Counted from the first letter of the stretch, positions 7,410 to 15,277 are shown. The stretch: DNA of 21,394 nucleotides from VBCK01 sp035511515 (GCA_035511515.1 DATKFG010000130.1:1-21394), one strand, 5' to 3'. A program made the numbers and translations. The notes: generated by a model from the sequence alone, not told the origin.

Positions 7410-7435
7410 GGCGTGTGACGGCCGCCAGGCACCGC

Positions 7436-7624
7436 TCAGGAGCCGATCCGCCGGATCGCCTGCGAAAGGAGGCGGAAATGGCGCGCGACCTTCGAGCACC
7501 AGTCGCACGCGGTCAGGTGCAGCCGCAGCCGCAGCGTTTCCAGCGGCCCGAGCGCGCGGTCCTGGCCCTGCGACAACAGCACTTGTGCCTGGCGGCACGT
7601 GATCCTCAGCCATCGAAACATCAT
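7436..7624 (-). CDS. Small zinc-finger (zf-HC2/ZAS-type) anti-sigma candidate
   Basis: A 62-residue, strongly basic protein with H36-x3-C40-x2-C43 (HLTACDWC), the zinc-binding core of ZAS/zf-HC2 anti-sigma domains, followed by a short helix. There is no membrane segment and no C-terminal sensor domain, so it would act in the cytosol as a bare anti-sigma domain. The ATG at 7622-7624 overlaps the sigma factor stop as ATGA, which favours equimolar production with its probable partner. Zinc-binding anti-sigma factors of this fold (for example RsrA and ChrR) can release their sigma factor on oxidation, but whether this one is redox-sensitive cannot be seen. A 13-residue upstream extension into the sigma gene is possible but less likely than the coupled start. 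Confidence 0.78.
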   Translation of the reverse strand: MMFRWLRITCRQAQVLLSQGQDRALGPLETLRLRLHLTACDWCSKVARHFRLLSQAIRRIGS

Positions 7625-8193
7625 GGTGCAGACTCGATTGCGAACCAGCGCGTTTCCAGGCACTCGCGCAGCCGCATCCGCGCCCGATGCAGCATCACAA
7701 AGCAGTTGGTCGCGCTGATGTCGGCTTCCTTACAGATCTGCGCCGTGTCCCACTCGAGCCACTCGCGCATCATGAAAACGCGCGCCAGCGTGGCCGGCAG
7801 CTGCTCCACGCACACCTGCAGGATCTCGAAGAACTGCACGCGCGAGTAGGCCGCTTCCGGGTCGCCCCAGTTCAGCGGCTCGTTGACCCGATGACCGTCC
7901 TGCGTGAACAGTTCGTCGAACGTTTCGACTTGAGCCGCCTCGAGCGCGGCGTCGATCGAAATCTCGCGTCCGCAACGCCGGAACTGGTCGATGATCTTGT
8001 GCTTCAGGATCCCGACCACCCAGGTCTTCAGTTGCGACTGTCCGCCGAAGCGGCCGGCCGCCTCCAGCGCCGAAACCAGCGTTTCCGACACCGCGTCCTC
8101 GGCCCAGGCATCGTTGCGCAGTTGCAGCCGTGCGATCCGAAGCAGCGTTGGCCTGAGTTCGGCCACGGCCTGCTGCAGGCTGTCGGCATCCAT
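7621..8193 (-). CDS. ECF (extracytoplasmic function) sigma-70 family factor
   Basis: A 190-residue RNA polymerase sigma factor with only regions 2 and 4. Region 2 runs from about 10 to 80 (LLRIARLQLRNDAWAEDAVSETLVSALE, then the promoter-melting part LKTWVVGILKHKIIDQFRR). Region 4 runs from about 130 to 182 (LPATLARVFMMREWLEW followed by the helix-turn-helix CKEADISATNCFVMLHRARMRLRECL). The linker of about 50 residues is typical. It resembles the subgroup named TIGR02943, usually found next to a small zinc-finger gene, as here. It starts 7 bp after the stop of the beta-hydroxyacid dehydrogenase gene and overlaps the anti-sigma candidate by 4 nt. The signal it responds to is not evident. Confidence 0.92.
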   Translation of the reverse strand: MDADSLQQAVAELRPTLLRIARLQLRNDAWAEDAVSETLVSALEAAGRFGGQSQLKTWVVGILKHKIIDQFRRCGREISIDAALEAAQVETFDELFTQDGHRVNEPLNWGDPEAAYSRVQFFEILQVCVEQLPATLARVFMMREWLEWDTAQICKEADISATNCFVMLHRARMRLRECLETRWFAIESAP

Positions 8194-8200
8194 CCGGACG

Positions 8201-9106
8201 TCAGGTCCGCGCAGTTCGCAGGCGGCGTATCAACGAGGAGGTATCCCAGCGGCCACCGCCCATGGCTTGCACTTCGGCGTAGAACTGGTCGACCAGCGCC
8301 GCCAGGGGCAGCGAGCAGCCGTTGCGCCGCGCTTCGTCCAGGCAAAGGGCCAGGTCCTTGCGCATCCAATCGACCGCGAAGCCGAAGTCGAAGCGGTCCT
8401 GCAGCATCGTGGGGCCGCGGTTTTCCATCTGCCAGCTTTGCGCGGCGCCCTGTCCGATCACCTTCAGCACGAGCTCCATGTCCAGGTGGGCGCGCCGGCC
8501 GAATTCGAGGCCTTCGGCCAGGCCCTGCAGCAGCCCCGCGATGCACAGCTGGTTCACCATCTTGGCCAATTGGCCCGACCCGCTGGGCCCGATCCGGGTG
8601 ACGGCCCGCCCGTAGACGCGAATCACCGGCTCGACCTGCTCGAACGGGCGCACATCACCGCCGCACATCACCGTCAACTGGCCCTTCTCGGCCCCGACCT
8701 GGCCGCCGGAGACGGGCGCGTCGACGAAATGAAGGCCCAGGCTTCGCGCCTGGGCGTGCAGCTGGTGCGCCAGATGGGCCGAGGCGGTCGTGTGGTCGAC
8801 CAGGATCGACTCGTCCGACATGCCGGAGAAGGCGCCGTCCCTGCCCAGCACCACGGCCCGCACATCGTCGTCGTTGCCGACGCAGCAGAACACGATGCGC
8901 GCGCCGCGCGCCGCCCCGGCCGGGGTCGCGGCCCGTTTCCCGTCGAATTCGGCGCACCAGCGCTCGGCCCTGGCGGCGCTGCGGTTGTAGACCGTGACGC
9001 GGTGCCCGGCCCGCGCCAGGTGCCCGGCCATCGGATAGCCCATCACGCCCAGACCGATGAACGCGACGTCCAGGGGATGTGCGGAGGATGGCGAAGGTGA
9101 GCTCAT
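8201..9106 (-). CDS. NAD(P)-dependent beta-hydroxyacid dehydrogenase (3-hydroxyisobutyrate dehydrogenase family)
   Basis: A 301-residue soluble oxidoreductase. The Rossmann motif is VAFIGLGVMGYPMAGHL (14-30), the substrate-binding loop is DAPVSGG (129-135), and the catalytic lysine is K182 in GSGQLAKMVNQ. An all-helical C-terminal domain follows. The family oxidises or reduces small beta-hydroxyacids such as 3-hydroxyisobutyrate, tartronate semialdehyde or gamma-hydroxybutyrate; the sequence does not decide among these. Arg at 42 after VTVYN (YNR) is compatible with NADP preference. It is followed after 7 bp by the ECF sigma gene, so the two may share a transcript. Confidence 0.9.
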   Translation of the reverse strand: MSSPSPSSAHPLDVAFIGLGVMGYPMAGHLARAGHRVTVYNRSAARAERWCAEFDGKRAATPAGAARGARIVFCCVGNDDDVRAVVLGRDGAFSGMSDESILVDHTTASAHLAHQLHAQARSLGLHFVDAPVSGGQVGAEKGQLTVMCGGDVRPFEQVEPVIRVYGRAVTRIGPSGSGQLAKMVNQLCIAGLLQGLAEGLEFGRRAHLDMELVLKVIGQGAAQSWQMENRGPTMLQDRFDFGFAVDWMRKDLALCLDEARRNGCSLPLAALVDQFYAEVQAMGGGRWDTSSLIRRLRTART

Positions 9107-9139
9107 GGATGGTCCGTGCAGGCAGGCGAGGCGGACCCG

Positions 9140-9145
9140 ATTCTA
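9140..9145 (-). promoter_or_regulatory. Possible -10 hexamer upstream of the beta-hydroxyacid dehydrogenase
   Basis: TAGAAT on the minus strand, 33 nt before the ATG at 9104-9106. No matching -35 hexamer is seen at 16-18 bp, so support is weak. Confidence 0.25.
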
Positions 9146-9220
9146 GCCGCGCCAGCCTTCATCCGCGCCCTCACAACCGCATGCCCCTGCGGACGGGTAC
9201 GCACTTGCGGCGCCCGATCG

Positions 9221-9270
9221 CCCCTCGCCCGCGCAGCGGGAGAGGGGAGGGGGTGAGGGCGAGGGCGAGG
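9221..9270 (+). repeat. Hairpin repeat copy 2
   Basis: CCCCTCGCCCGC, GCGGGAGAGGGG, then GGGGGTGAGGGC, followed by two extra GAGGGC/GAGGCC-like units. It lies in the 166-bp gap between the gamma-glutamyltransferase stop and the dehydrogenase start. The rest of that gap holds no gene. Confidence 0.8.
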
Positions 9271-9272
9271 CC

Positions 9273-10913
9273 TTAAAACCCGCAGGCCTGGCCGTCGCGC
9301 CGGCTGTCGCTGGCGGCCACGCAGCCATCGGTTTGCGCATCGCCGAGTCGCCAGATCAGCTGTGCGGACCCGAAGTCCATGTACGCATCGTCGCCCTGCA
9401 CGATCCGATGGCCGCGCCGCTGCAACTCGGCCGCCACCGGCGGCGGCACGTTGCTTTCCAGTTCCAGGTCCAGCCCCTGGTTCCACTTCCAGCGCGGCGC
9501 GTCGCACGCCGCCTGCGGCTGCTGCCGCGCGAGCAGCATCCGGGTCAGCACCTGCACATGGCCCTGTGGCTGCATGTTGCCTCCCATCACGCCGAAGCCC
9601 ATCTGCGCGGCCCCGTCGCGCATCAGCAGGGCCGGGATGATGGTGTGAAACGGGCGCTTGCCGGGGGCCACGCAGTTCGGGTGCTGCCGGTCCAGGCTGA
9701 ACGCGAAGCCCCGGTTCTGCAGCGAGATGCCGAAACCCGGCACCACGACGCCCGAACCGAAGCCCATGTAGTTGGACTGGATCAAGCTCACCATCATGCC
9801 GCCCGCATCGGCGGCGGCCAGGTAGATCGTTCCGCCGCGGTCCACCGTTCCGGGCTCGAACGCCTGCGCACGCGACCGGTCGATCAGGCGCGCGCGTTCG
9901 CGCAGGCGGTCCGGGGCCAGCATCTGCGCCGTGGTGACCCGCATCGCCGCCGGATCGGCAACCTGCGCATAGACGTCGGCGAAAGCGAGTTTGATGGCTT
10001 CGATCATCAGGTGGTGCCAGTCCGCACCGTCCACCGCGCAGTCGGCCAGCTCGGTATGGGCCAGGATTCCCAGGGCGATCAGCGCCGCGATGCCCTGCCC
10101 ATTGGGCGGGATCTCATGCAGTTCGTATCCTGCAAACGGCTGGCTGATCGTGTCGACCCAGACCGGTGCGTACCCATCCAGGTCGGCCAGGCTCAGCGTG
10201 CCGCCGCCGGAGGCGGCAAAGGCGGCGATCGCCTCGGCGATCTGGCCGCGATAGAAGTCCTCGCCGCCGCTGTCGGCGATCCGCTTGAAGGCGCGCGCCG
10301 CGCCCTGCAACACGAAATGCTCGCCGACGCGGGGCGGCCGCCCGCGCGGCAGGAAGTGCTGGTCGAACCCGGCCACCCCGGTGAGCAGCGGCGCAGCACG
10401 TTGCCACTTGTCCTGAACGATCGGGCTGACCGCGAACCCGCGCTCGGCATATTCGATCGCCGGTGCCAGCACATCGGCAAAGCTGAGCTGGCCGAAGCGC
10501 CGATGCAGCGCCGCCCAGCCGGCAACGGCCCCCGGCACCGTCACCGTGTCCCAGCCGCGCATGGGGCGGGCTGCCGGATCGTCCCCGTACCGCCGGCGGA
10601 AGTACTCGTGGGTCCAGGTGGCCGGCGCGGTGCCGCTGGCGTTCAGGCCGTGCAGCCGGTTGCCGTCCCAGACGATGGCGAAGCAGTCCGACCCCAGTCC
10701 GTTCGAGCAGGGCTCGGTCAGGCAGATGGCGGCTGCGCTGGCGACGGCGGCGTCCACGGCATTGCCTCCGCGGCGCAACACGATCAGTCCGGCGCTGGCT
10801 GCCAGCGGCTGCGACGTGGCCACGACATTGCGCGCGAACACCGGCGTTCGGACGGTCGGGTACGGATTGGTCCATTCGAACCAGTCCTGGGGCTGGGCGG
10901 CGCCGGGGCTCAT
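9273..10913 (-). CDS. Gamma-glutamyltransferase family protein, cytosolic type
   Basis: A 546-residue Ntn-hydrolase of the gamma-glutamyltransferase superfamily. The N-terminal part has GGNAVDAAVAS (49-59) and GLGSDCFAIVWDG (72-84). The nucleophile and autocleavage threonine is probably T362 in DRGGTIYLAAADAGG, with the small-subunit SNYMGFGSG and PFHTIIPALL regions after it. Unlike classical periplasmic Ggt there is no signal peptide, so it should work in the cytosol. This resembles the YwrD/HpxW-like branch, in which HpxW is an oxamate amidohydrolase, so glutathione need not be the substrate. It starts 12 bp after the acylphosphatase stop and the two probably form an operon. Family is firm; substrate is open. 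Confidence 0.9.
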   Translation of the reverse strand: MSPGAAQPQDWFEWTNPYPTVRTPVFARNVVATSQPLAASAGLIVLRRGGNAVDAAVASAAAICLTEPCSNGLGSDCFAIVWDGNRLHGLNASGTAPATWTHEYFRRRYGDDPAARPMRGWDTVTVPGAVAGWAALHRRFGQLSFADVLAPAIEYAERGFAVSPIVQDKWQRAAPLLTGVAGFDQHFLPRGRPPRVGEHFVLQGAARAFKRIADSGGEDFYRGQIAEAIAAFAASGGGTLSLADLDGYAPVWVDTISQPFAGYELHEIPPNGQGIAALIALGILAHTELADCAVDGADWHHLMIEAIKLAFADVYAQVADPAAMRVTTAQMLAPDRLRERARLIDRSRAQAFEPGTVDRGGTIYLAAADAGGMMVSLIQSNYMGFGSGVVVPGFGISLQNRGFAFSLDRQHPNCVAPGKRPFHTIIPALLMRDGAAQMGFGVMGGNMQPQGHVQVLTRMLLARQQPQAACDAPRWKWNQGLDLELESNVPPPVAAELQRRGHRIVQGDDAYMDFGSAQLIWRLGDAQTDGCVAASDSRRDGQACGF

Positions 10914-10925
10914 CGGGCTTTGGGA

Positions 10926-11243
10926 TCAGGCAGTTGGCATCCGATGAAATCCCGCCCGCAGGGTGGCGACCTCTTCAGGATTGGCCGGCCGGCTGTCCAG
11001 CCGCTGCACCCGCGCAGCCGGCGGACCGTGACGGGCCCATCGTATCAGCGCCTCCACGGCTTCGGCCTCGCCCTGGATCAGGGCTTCGACGCTGCCGTCG
11101 CGCCGGTTGCGCACCCAGCCGTCGACGCCGTACTCCAGGGCCCGCAGGCTGAGGGCGTCGCGGAACCCGACCCCTTGCACCAGGCCGTGAATGGACAGGT
11201 GAACCGCGGCCGGGGGCCGGCCCGAGCCGTGTGGGAACTGCAT
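10926..11243 (-). CDS. acyP: Acylphosphatase
   Basis: A 105-residue protein holding the complete acylphosphatase ferredoxin-like domain: GLVQGVGFRDALSLRALEYGV with the phosphate-binding Arg (R28), and GWVRNRRDGSVEALIQG with the catalytic Asn (N46). It hydrolyses acyl phosphates in the cytosol. Length is slightly above the usual 90-100 because of a proline-rich N-terminus (MQFPHGSGRPPAA). An alternative ATG two codons upstream (11247-11249) is equally possible. It is the first gene of a minus-strand pair with the gamma-glutamyltransferase homologue, and is divergent from the DUF4442 gene across about 60 bp. Confidence 0.93.
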   Translation of the reverse strand: MQFPHGSGRPPAAVHLSIHGLVQGVGFRDALSLRALEYGVDGWVRNRRDGSVEALIQGEAEAVEALIRWARHGPPAARVQRLDSRPANPEEVATLRAGFHRMPTA

Positions 11244-11249
11244 GGTCAT

Positions 11250-11307
11250 CGGGATGGTCGGTGCGGGCACACTAAACTGCCGGCGGATAATTGTCGCGGA
11301 TCGTCCG
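11250..11307. promoter_or_regulatory. Divergent promoter region between acyP and the DUF4442 gene
   Basis: This is the only gap between two divergent genes, so promoters for both should lie here. It is locally AT-richer, with GATAAT at 11285-11290 on the plus strand as a possible -10. No clear -35 partner is visible on either strand. Confidence 0.35.
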
Positions 11308-11844
11308 ATGTCCCTCGTGCTGTCGTTGCCGCCACGTGTCGTGCGCTGGGGCCTGAACCTGTGGCCGCCATTCGCCGGCGCCGGCATTCGCGTGCGGCAC
11401 ATCGCGCCCGATTTTCGCCAATTCGTGGTCGAGATGCCGCTGCGGCGCTGCAACCGCAACCAGTTCGGCGCCCACTTCGGCGGATCGCTGTACGCGATGA
11501 CGGATCCATTCTTCGTGTTGATGTTGTGCCGCAACCTGGGGCCGGATTATGTCGTATGGGATCGGTCGGCCTGCATCGACTACATCGCCGCCGGCCGCTC
11601 GCGGGTGCGCGTGGTGCTCAAGCTGGCCGAGAGCGATCTGCGGTCGATCCGCACGATGACCGACAGCGGCAGCAAGCACCTGCACCTGTTTCATGCCGAC
11701 GTGGTCGACGCCGAGGACTTGCTGGTGGCGCGCATCGAAAAGCTGGTCTACGTGCGCCGGCGGCGCCCCGTGCAGCCGGCGTCGGCGCCGCCGCGGCCAA
11801 CCGCGGCGGTGGCCGTGACCCCGGCGCGGGACGGATCGGTCTGA
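11308..11844 (+). CDS. DUF4442 hotdog-fold protein (putative thioesterase-like)
   Basis: A 178-residue protein of the DUF4442 type. The central NQFGAHFGGSLYAMTDPFF (51-69) is the hotdog helix region where related acyl-CoA thioesterases bind substrate, and IDYIAAGRSRVRVVLKL follows as a core strand. The last 30 residues are Pro/Ala/Arg-rich and probably disordered. The family is related to acyl-CoA thioesterases, but activity is not established from sequence. ATG at 11308 is chosen because upstream codons have no family similarity. The stop overlaps the next ATG by one base (TGATG), indicating co-translation with the phosphodiesterase and suggesting a shared lipid-turnover role, which is inference. 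Confidence 0.82.
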   Translation: MSLVLSLPPRVVRWGLNLWPPFAGAGIRVRHIAPDFRQFVVEMPLRRCNRNQFGAHFGGSLYAMTDPFFVLMLCRNLGPDYVVWDRSACIDYIAAGRSRVRVVLKLAESDLRSIRTMTDSGSKHLHLFHADVVDAEDLLVARIEKLVYVRRRRPVQPASAPPRPTAAVAVTPARDGSV

Positions 11845-12623
11845 TGCCGCCCTGGCCGTACCCGCGCGTGCTGGCGCATCGCGGAGGCGGTGCCTTTGCA
11901 CCGGAAAACACGATCGCCGCCATCCGGATCGGCCGCGAACGGGGATTCCACGCGGTCGAGTTCGACGTCACGCTGAGCGCGGACGCCGAACCGGTGCTGA
12001 TGCACGATGCGACCCTGGATCGAACCACCGGCGCAGCCGGTCCGGTGGCCGCCCGATCGTGGGCCGAGCTGGCCCGGCTGGATGCCGGCAGCTGGTTTTC
12101 GCCCGACTTTGCGGGCGAGCGGATCCCGCACCTTTCGCAGGCGATCGATTTTTGCCGCGCCCACCAGGTCTGGATCAACGCCGAGGTCAAGCCGGCAGCG
12201 GGGATGGAACGGCAAACGGGGCACATAGCCGCCCAGGTCCTTGCGCGCGCCTTCGCCGACCGCACGGCGCGCGGGGCGGGCGCGGCCGTCACCGCCGATG
12301 CGCACCTTCCGCTGCTGTCGTCGTTCTCGCGCGAGGCGCTCGCAGCGGCGCTGGCGGCGGCACCGGCATTGCCGCGCGGCCTGCTGTGCAAGCGGATACC
12401 CGGCAACTGGCGCGAGCAGTTGCAGTCTCTGCAGTGCGTGTCGTTGCACTGCGATCAGCGCTACCTGGATGCCGAGACGATCGGCGCTCTGCACGAGGCT
12501 GGATACTCGGTGTTCGCCTACACGGTCAACGATCGCCGGCGTGCGCTGCGGCTGGCCCAGTGCGGCATCGATGCGCTGTGCACCGATCGACTCGACCGTA
12601 TCGAACCGTCTCTGCTCGATTGA
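11844..12623 (+). CDS. ugpQ: Glycerophosphodiester phosphodiesterase, cytosolic (UgpQ-type)
   Basis: A 259-residue TIM-barrel phosphodiesterase. The catalytic set is visible: AHRGGG (H12, R13), PENT (E21), the metal-binding EFDV (E39, D41), and LMHDATLDRTT (H54). INAEVKPA carries the next metal-side Glu, and FAYTVND sits near the C-terminus. It hydrolyses glycerophosphodiesters from phospholipid breakdown to sn-glycerol 3-phosphate and an alcohol. Absence of a signal peptide and a length near 250 favour the cytosolic UgpQ type over periplasmic GlpQ. It is coupled to the DUF4442 gene by a TGATG overlap. No ugp transporter genes are in the window. Confidence 0.92.
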   Translation: MPPWPYPRVLAHRGGGAFAPENTIAAIRIGRERGFHAVEFDVTLSADAEPVLMHDATLDRTTGAAGPVAARSWAELARLDAGSWFSPDFAGERIPHLSQAIDFCRAHQVWINAEVKPAAGMERQTGHIAAQVLARAFADRTARGAGAAVTADAHLPLLSSFSREALAAALAAAPALPRGLLCKRIPGNWREQLQSLQCVSLHCDQRYLDAETIGALHEAGYSVFAYTVNDRRRALRLAQCGIDALCTDRLDRIEPSLLD

Positions 12624-12716
12624 GTGTCGGAAACGAACGAGGTCGATCATACGTATGACCCCGTATCCCCATGGCCCCATGACCACTCGCACAGACAGGT
12701 TGATAACCGACCGCGC

Positions 12717-12730
12717 TTGATCGATATCAA
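12717..12730 (+). promoter_or_regulatory. FNR/Anr-type box upstream of ccoI
   Basis: TTGAT-CGAT-ATCAA is a perfect match to the FNR-family consensus TTGAT-N4-ATCAA. Its centre (12723.5) is about 41.5 bp before a start point near 12765 predicted from the -10-like TACGCT (12753-12758), the geometry of a class II FNR-activated promoter. Control by oxygen limitation fits a cbb3 oxidase assembly ATPase. Confidence 0.75.
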
Positions 12731-12752
12731 ACAGCGCAACGCCCGGCGCTCC

Positions 12753-12758
12753 TACGCT
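12753..12758 (+). promoter_or_regulatory. Candidate -10 element of the ccoI promoter
   Basis: TACGCT matches three of six bases of the -10 consensus, including the conserved TA and final T. It is supported mainly by its spacing from the FNR-type box. Confidence 0.4.
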
Positions 12759-12788
12759 TGATCCAACCAGGTCACGAGCAGACGGGCG

Positions 12789-15269
12789 ATGACGGCGACG
12801 ACAGTCCCGGGTCAATTTCAGACCGGCCGTGAAGGCGGCCGACACGCCACGACCTGTGCGCACTGCGCCGAATCGCTGGCCGGCGTGCGCGTGATCCAGC
12901 GCGAGGTCGACGGCGCGCCTCGATCGTTCTGCTGCCTGGGCTGCGCGTTCATCGCCGAGCAGGTTGCGCTTGCACACAGCCGCCTGGGCGCGACCGATCG
13001 GCGGCGCATCGCACGCCGGTGCGACGATGGCGTGGCCGCACAGCAGCCGGCGCGCATCCAGATCGAGGTTGACGGCATGGTGTGCGCGGCCTGTGCGCTG
13101 CTGATCGAGGCCCGTCTGCGCGCGACGCCGGGCGTTTGCCAGGCCAACGTGGACTTCGCGGCGCGGCGCGCCACCGTCGTGTACGACAGCAACCGCATCG
13201 CGCCCGAGGCGCTGCAGCGCGCGGTGGTGGGCGCCGGTTACCGGGTGCTGGCCGCGGGGCAGCGCGACGACGGGCGGCGCGAGCAGCGCCTCGAGGGGCT
13301 GCGCGCGCTGGTCGCCTGGCTCGCGCTGATGCCGGTGATGATGCTGGCGGTGCTGGGTTACCTGGCGCGGCCGGGCGAACTCGGGCCCGAGGTCGCGCAG
13401 TGGCTGCGCACGGCGCAGGCGGTTCTGACGGTGCCGGCTGCGCTGTTTTCGGCGCTGCCGCTGTGGCGCGCGGCCGCCAGCCAGCTGCGCACGGGAACGA
13501 TCGGCATGGACGTGCCCGTCGCGCTGGCTCTGGCCGCGATGCTGGGCGCCAGCGCGCTGTCGCTGCTCGGCGGCAGCGGCGCCGTCTATTTCGACTCGGC
13601 CACGATGTTGGTCGCGCTGATGCTGTCGGCCCGGTGGTGGCAGCAACGGGCCCTGGCGCAGGCGACCGCGCACATCAACGCGGCAGCCGGGCCGACCGTG
13701 GCTTCGGTACAGCGGCTGCTCGATCATCCGCGCTCTTCGGAGTTCGAGACGGTCGCTTCCGATCGGCTGTCGGTGGGCGATCGCGTGATCGTGCCGGCCG
13801 GGGCGCTGGTGCCGGCCGACGCCCGCGTGGTCGAGGGGCGCTCGGCGCTGTCGCAGGCCTGGCTGACGGGCGAATCGGTCCCGCTCGAGGTCGAACCGAG
13901 CGCGCGCGTGCCGGCCGGCAGCTTGAATCTTGAGCGGCCGCTGGTGGTCGAAGTGGTCCGCTGCGGCGAGCGCACCTCGCTGTCGGCGCTGCGGCGGCTG
14001 ATCGTCGAAGCCGCCAGCCAGCGTCCCCGCCGGGTCGAAATGGCCGATCGCGTCGCGCGGCGATTCGTACTGGCGGCGCTCGGCACCAGCGCGGCGACCG
14101 CACTGGGCTGGGCCCTGGTGGAACCGTCGCTCGCGCTGAGCAGCGCCCTGGCCGTTCTGATCGTCGCCTGCCCGTGCGCGCTGTCGCTCGCCGCGCCGCT
14201 GGCCAGCGCCGTGGCGCAAGCAGCGCTCGCCCGGCGCGGCATCCTGATTGCGCGGCCCTCCGCGCTGGAAGAGTTGGCGCGTGTCGACGCGGTCGTATTC
14301 GACAAGACCGGCACGCTGACCGAGGCCGAGCCCGTGGTGACGGGCGTGTTGTCGCTGCGGGATCTGGACGATCCGGACTGCTTGCGGATCGCGGCCAGTC
14401 TGGAGTCGCGCTCGTCGCACCCGTTCGCGCGTGCGCTGCGTCGCACCGCGCGGCAGGCCTGCCTGGGGCTGGTTTCGGTGGGCAGCGTCACCGAGGTCGC
14501 GGGCGCCGGCGTGGAGGCCTCGATCAACGGGCGGCGCTACCGCTTCGGAAAACCGGATTACGTGCTGGGACTGATGGGTCCGGACCAGCCCGAATACGAC
14601 CTCGGAATGATGCTGGCTTCGCAGTGCGCGTTCGCCGGAGCCGGCCGGATGCTGGCCGATCAGGATGGGCCGGTCGCGATGATCCAGTTCGGCGAGCAGG
14701 TGCGCGTCGACGCCGGCCGCGTGCTCGGCCAGCTCGCCCGCCAAGGCGCCGGGCTGCTGCTGGTGTCCGGCGACCGGCGCGAGGCGGTCGAGGCGCTGGT
14801 TTCGTCGCTGGACACCGGCGCCGCCATCGAGATTCATCCGGAGCACACGCCGGCGGGCAAGCAGGCGCTGCTGGCGCGAATGCAAAGCCAGGGCCGCAGG
14901 GTCGCGATGATCGGCGACGGCATCGACGACGCCCCGATGCTGGCCCAGGCCGACGCCTCGATCGCGCTCGCTTCCGGCTCCGGGCTGGCGCAGGTGCGGG
15001 CCGATGTGATCTGCCTTCGTTGCAGCCTGGCCGACGTCGGATGCGTGTTCGAACTGGCCCGGCGCGCCACACGCGTAACGCAGGCCAGCTTGGGCTGGGC
15101 CCTGGTCTGCAGCGCGGCCATGCTTCCGCTGGCGATCACCGGACGGGTTTCCCCGGCCATCGCGGCGGTCGGCATGGCGGTCAGCTCGGCGCTGGTGCTG
15201 GCCAATTCGCTCCGGCTGGGGCGGCGCGGGCGGCCGGCCGCAGCGGCGCCGACCGTCTGCCAAGGCTGA
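12789..15269 (+). CDS. ccoI: CcoI/FixI-type copper-transporting P1B ATPase
   Basis: An 826-residue heavy-metal ATPase. The N-terminal CcoI-type metal domain has C23-x2-C26 and CCLGC (48-52). An HMA domain follows with C99-A-A-C102. Then come the membrane helices, the actuator loop with TGES (360-363), the membrane metal site CPC (461-463), the phosphorylated Asp in DKTGT (505-509), the nucleotide-domain HP (544-545), and a final helix pair with MAVSSALVLANSLRL. This arrangement is that of CcoI/FixI, which supplies copper for cbb3 cytochrome oxidase assembly. The hinge motif GDGxND reads GDGIDD (709-714), with Asn replaced by Asp. A perfect FNR-type box lies upstream. No ccoS or ccoNOP genes are adjacent; alaS follows, so the gene is detached from its usual cluster within this view. 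Confidence 0.9.
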   Translation: MTATTVPGQFQTGREGGRHATTCAHCAESLAGVRVIQREVDGAPRSFCCLGCAFIAEQVALAHSRLGATDRRRIARRCDDGVAAQQPARIQIEVDGMVCAACALLIEARLRATPGVCQANVDFAARRATVVYDSNRIAPEALQRAVVGAGYRVLAAGQRDDGRREQRLEGLRALVAWLALMPVMMLAVLGYLARPGELGPEVAQWLRTAQAVLTVPAALFSALPLWRAAASQLRTGTIGMDVPVALALAAMLGASALSLLGGSGAVYFDSATMLVALMLSARWWQQRALAQATAHINAAAGPTVASVQRLLDHPRSSEFETVASDRLSVGDRVIVPAGALVPADARVVEGRSALSQAWLTGESVPLEVEPSARVPAGSLNLERPLVVEVVRCGERTSLSALRRLIVEAASQRPRRVEMADRVARRFVLAALGTSAATALGWALVEPSLALSSALAVLIVACPCALSLAAPLASAVAQAALARRGILIARPSALEELARVDAVVFDKTGTLTEAEPVVTGVLSLRDLDDPDCLRIAASLESRSSHPFARALRRTARQACLGLVSVGSVTEVAGAGVEASINGRRYRFGKPDYVLGLMGPDQPEYDLGMMLASQCAFAGAGRMLADQDGPVAMIQFGEQVRVDAGRVLGQLARQGAGLLLVSGDRREAVEALVSSLDTGAAIEIHPEHTPAGKQALLARMQSQGRRVAMIGDGIDDAPMLAQADASIALASGSGLAQVRADVICLRCSLADVGCVFELARRATRVTQASLGWALVCSAAMLPLAITGRVSPAIAAVGMAVSSALVLANSLRLGRRGRPAAAAPTVCQG

Positions 15270-15277
15270 CCGACTCG

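Noticed and set aside
9221..9270. CRISPR-like array from the dispersed hairpin repeat
   Set aside because: Copies are kilobases apart, imperfect, without regular spacers and without cas genes.
9333..11843. Long in-frame extension upstream of the phosphodiesterase on the plus strand
   Set aside because: The extension is antisense to the gamma-glutamyltransferase and acylphosphatase genes and lies out of frame with DUF4442; the ATG at 11844 is where family similarity begins.
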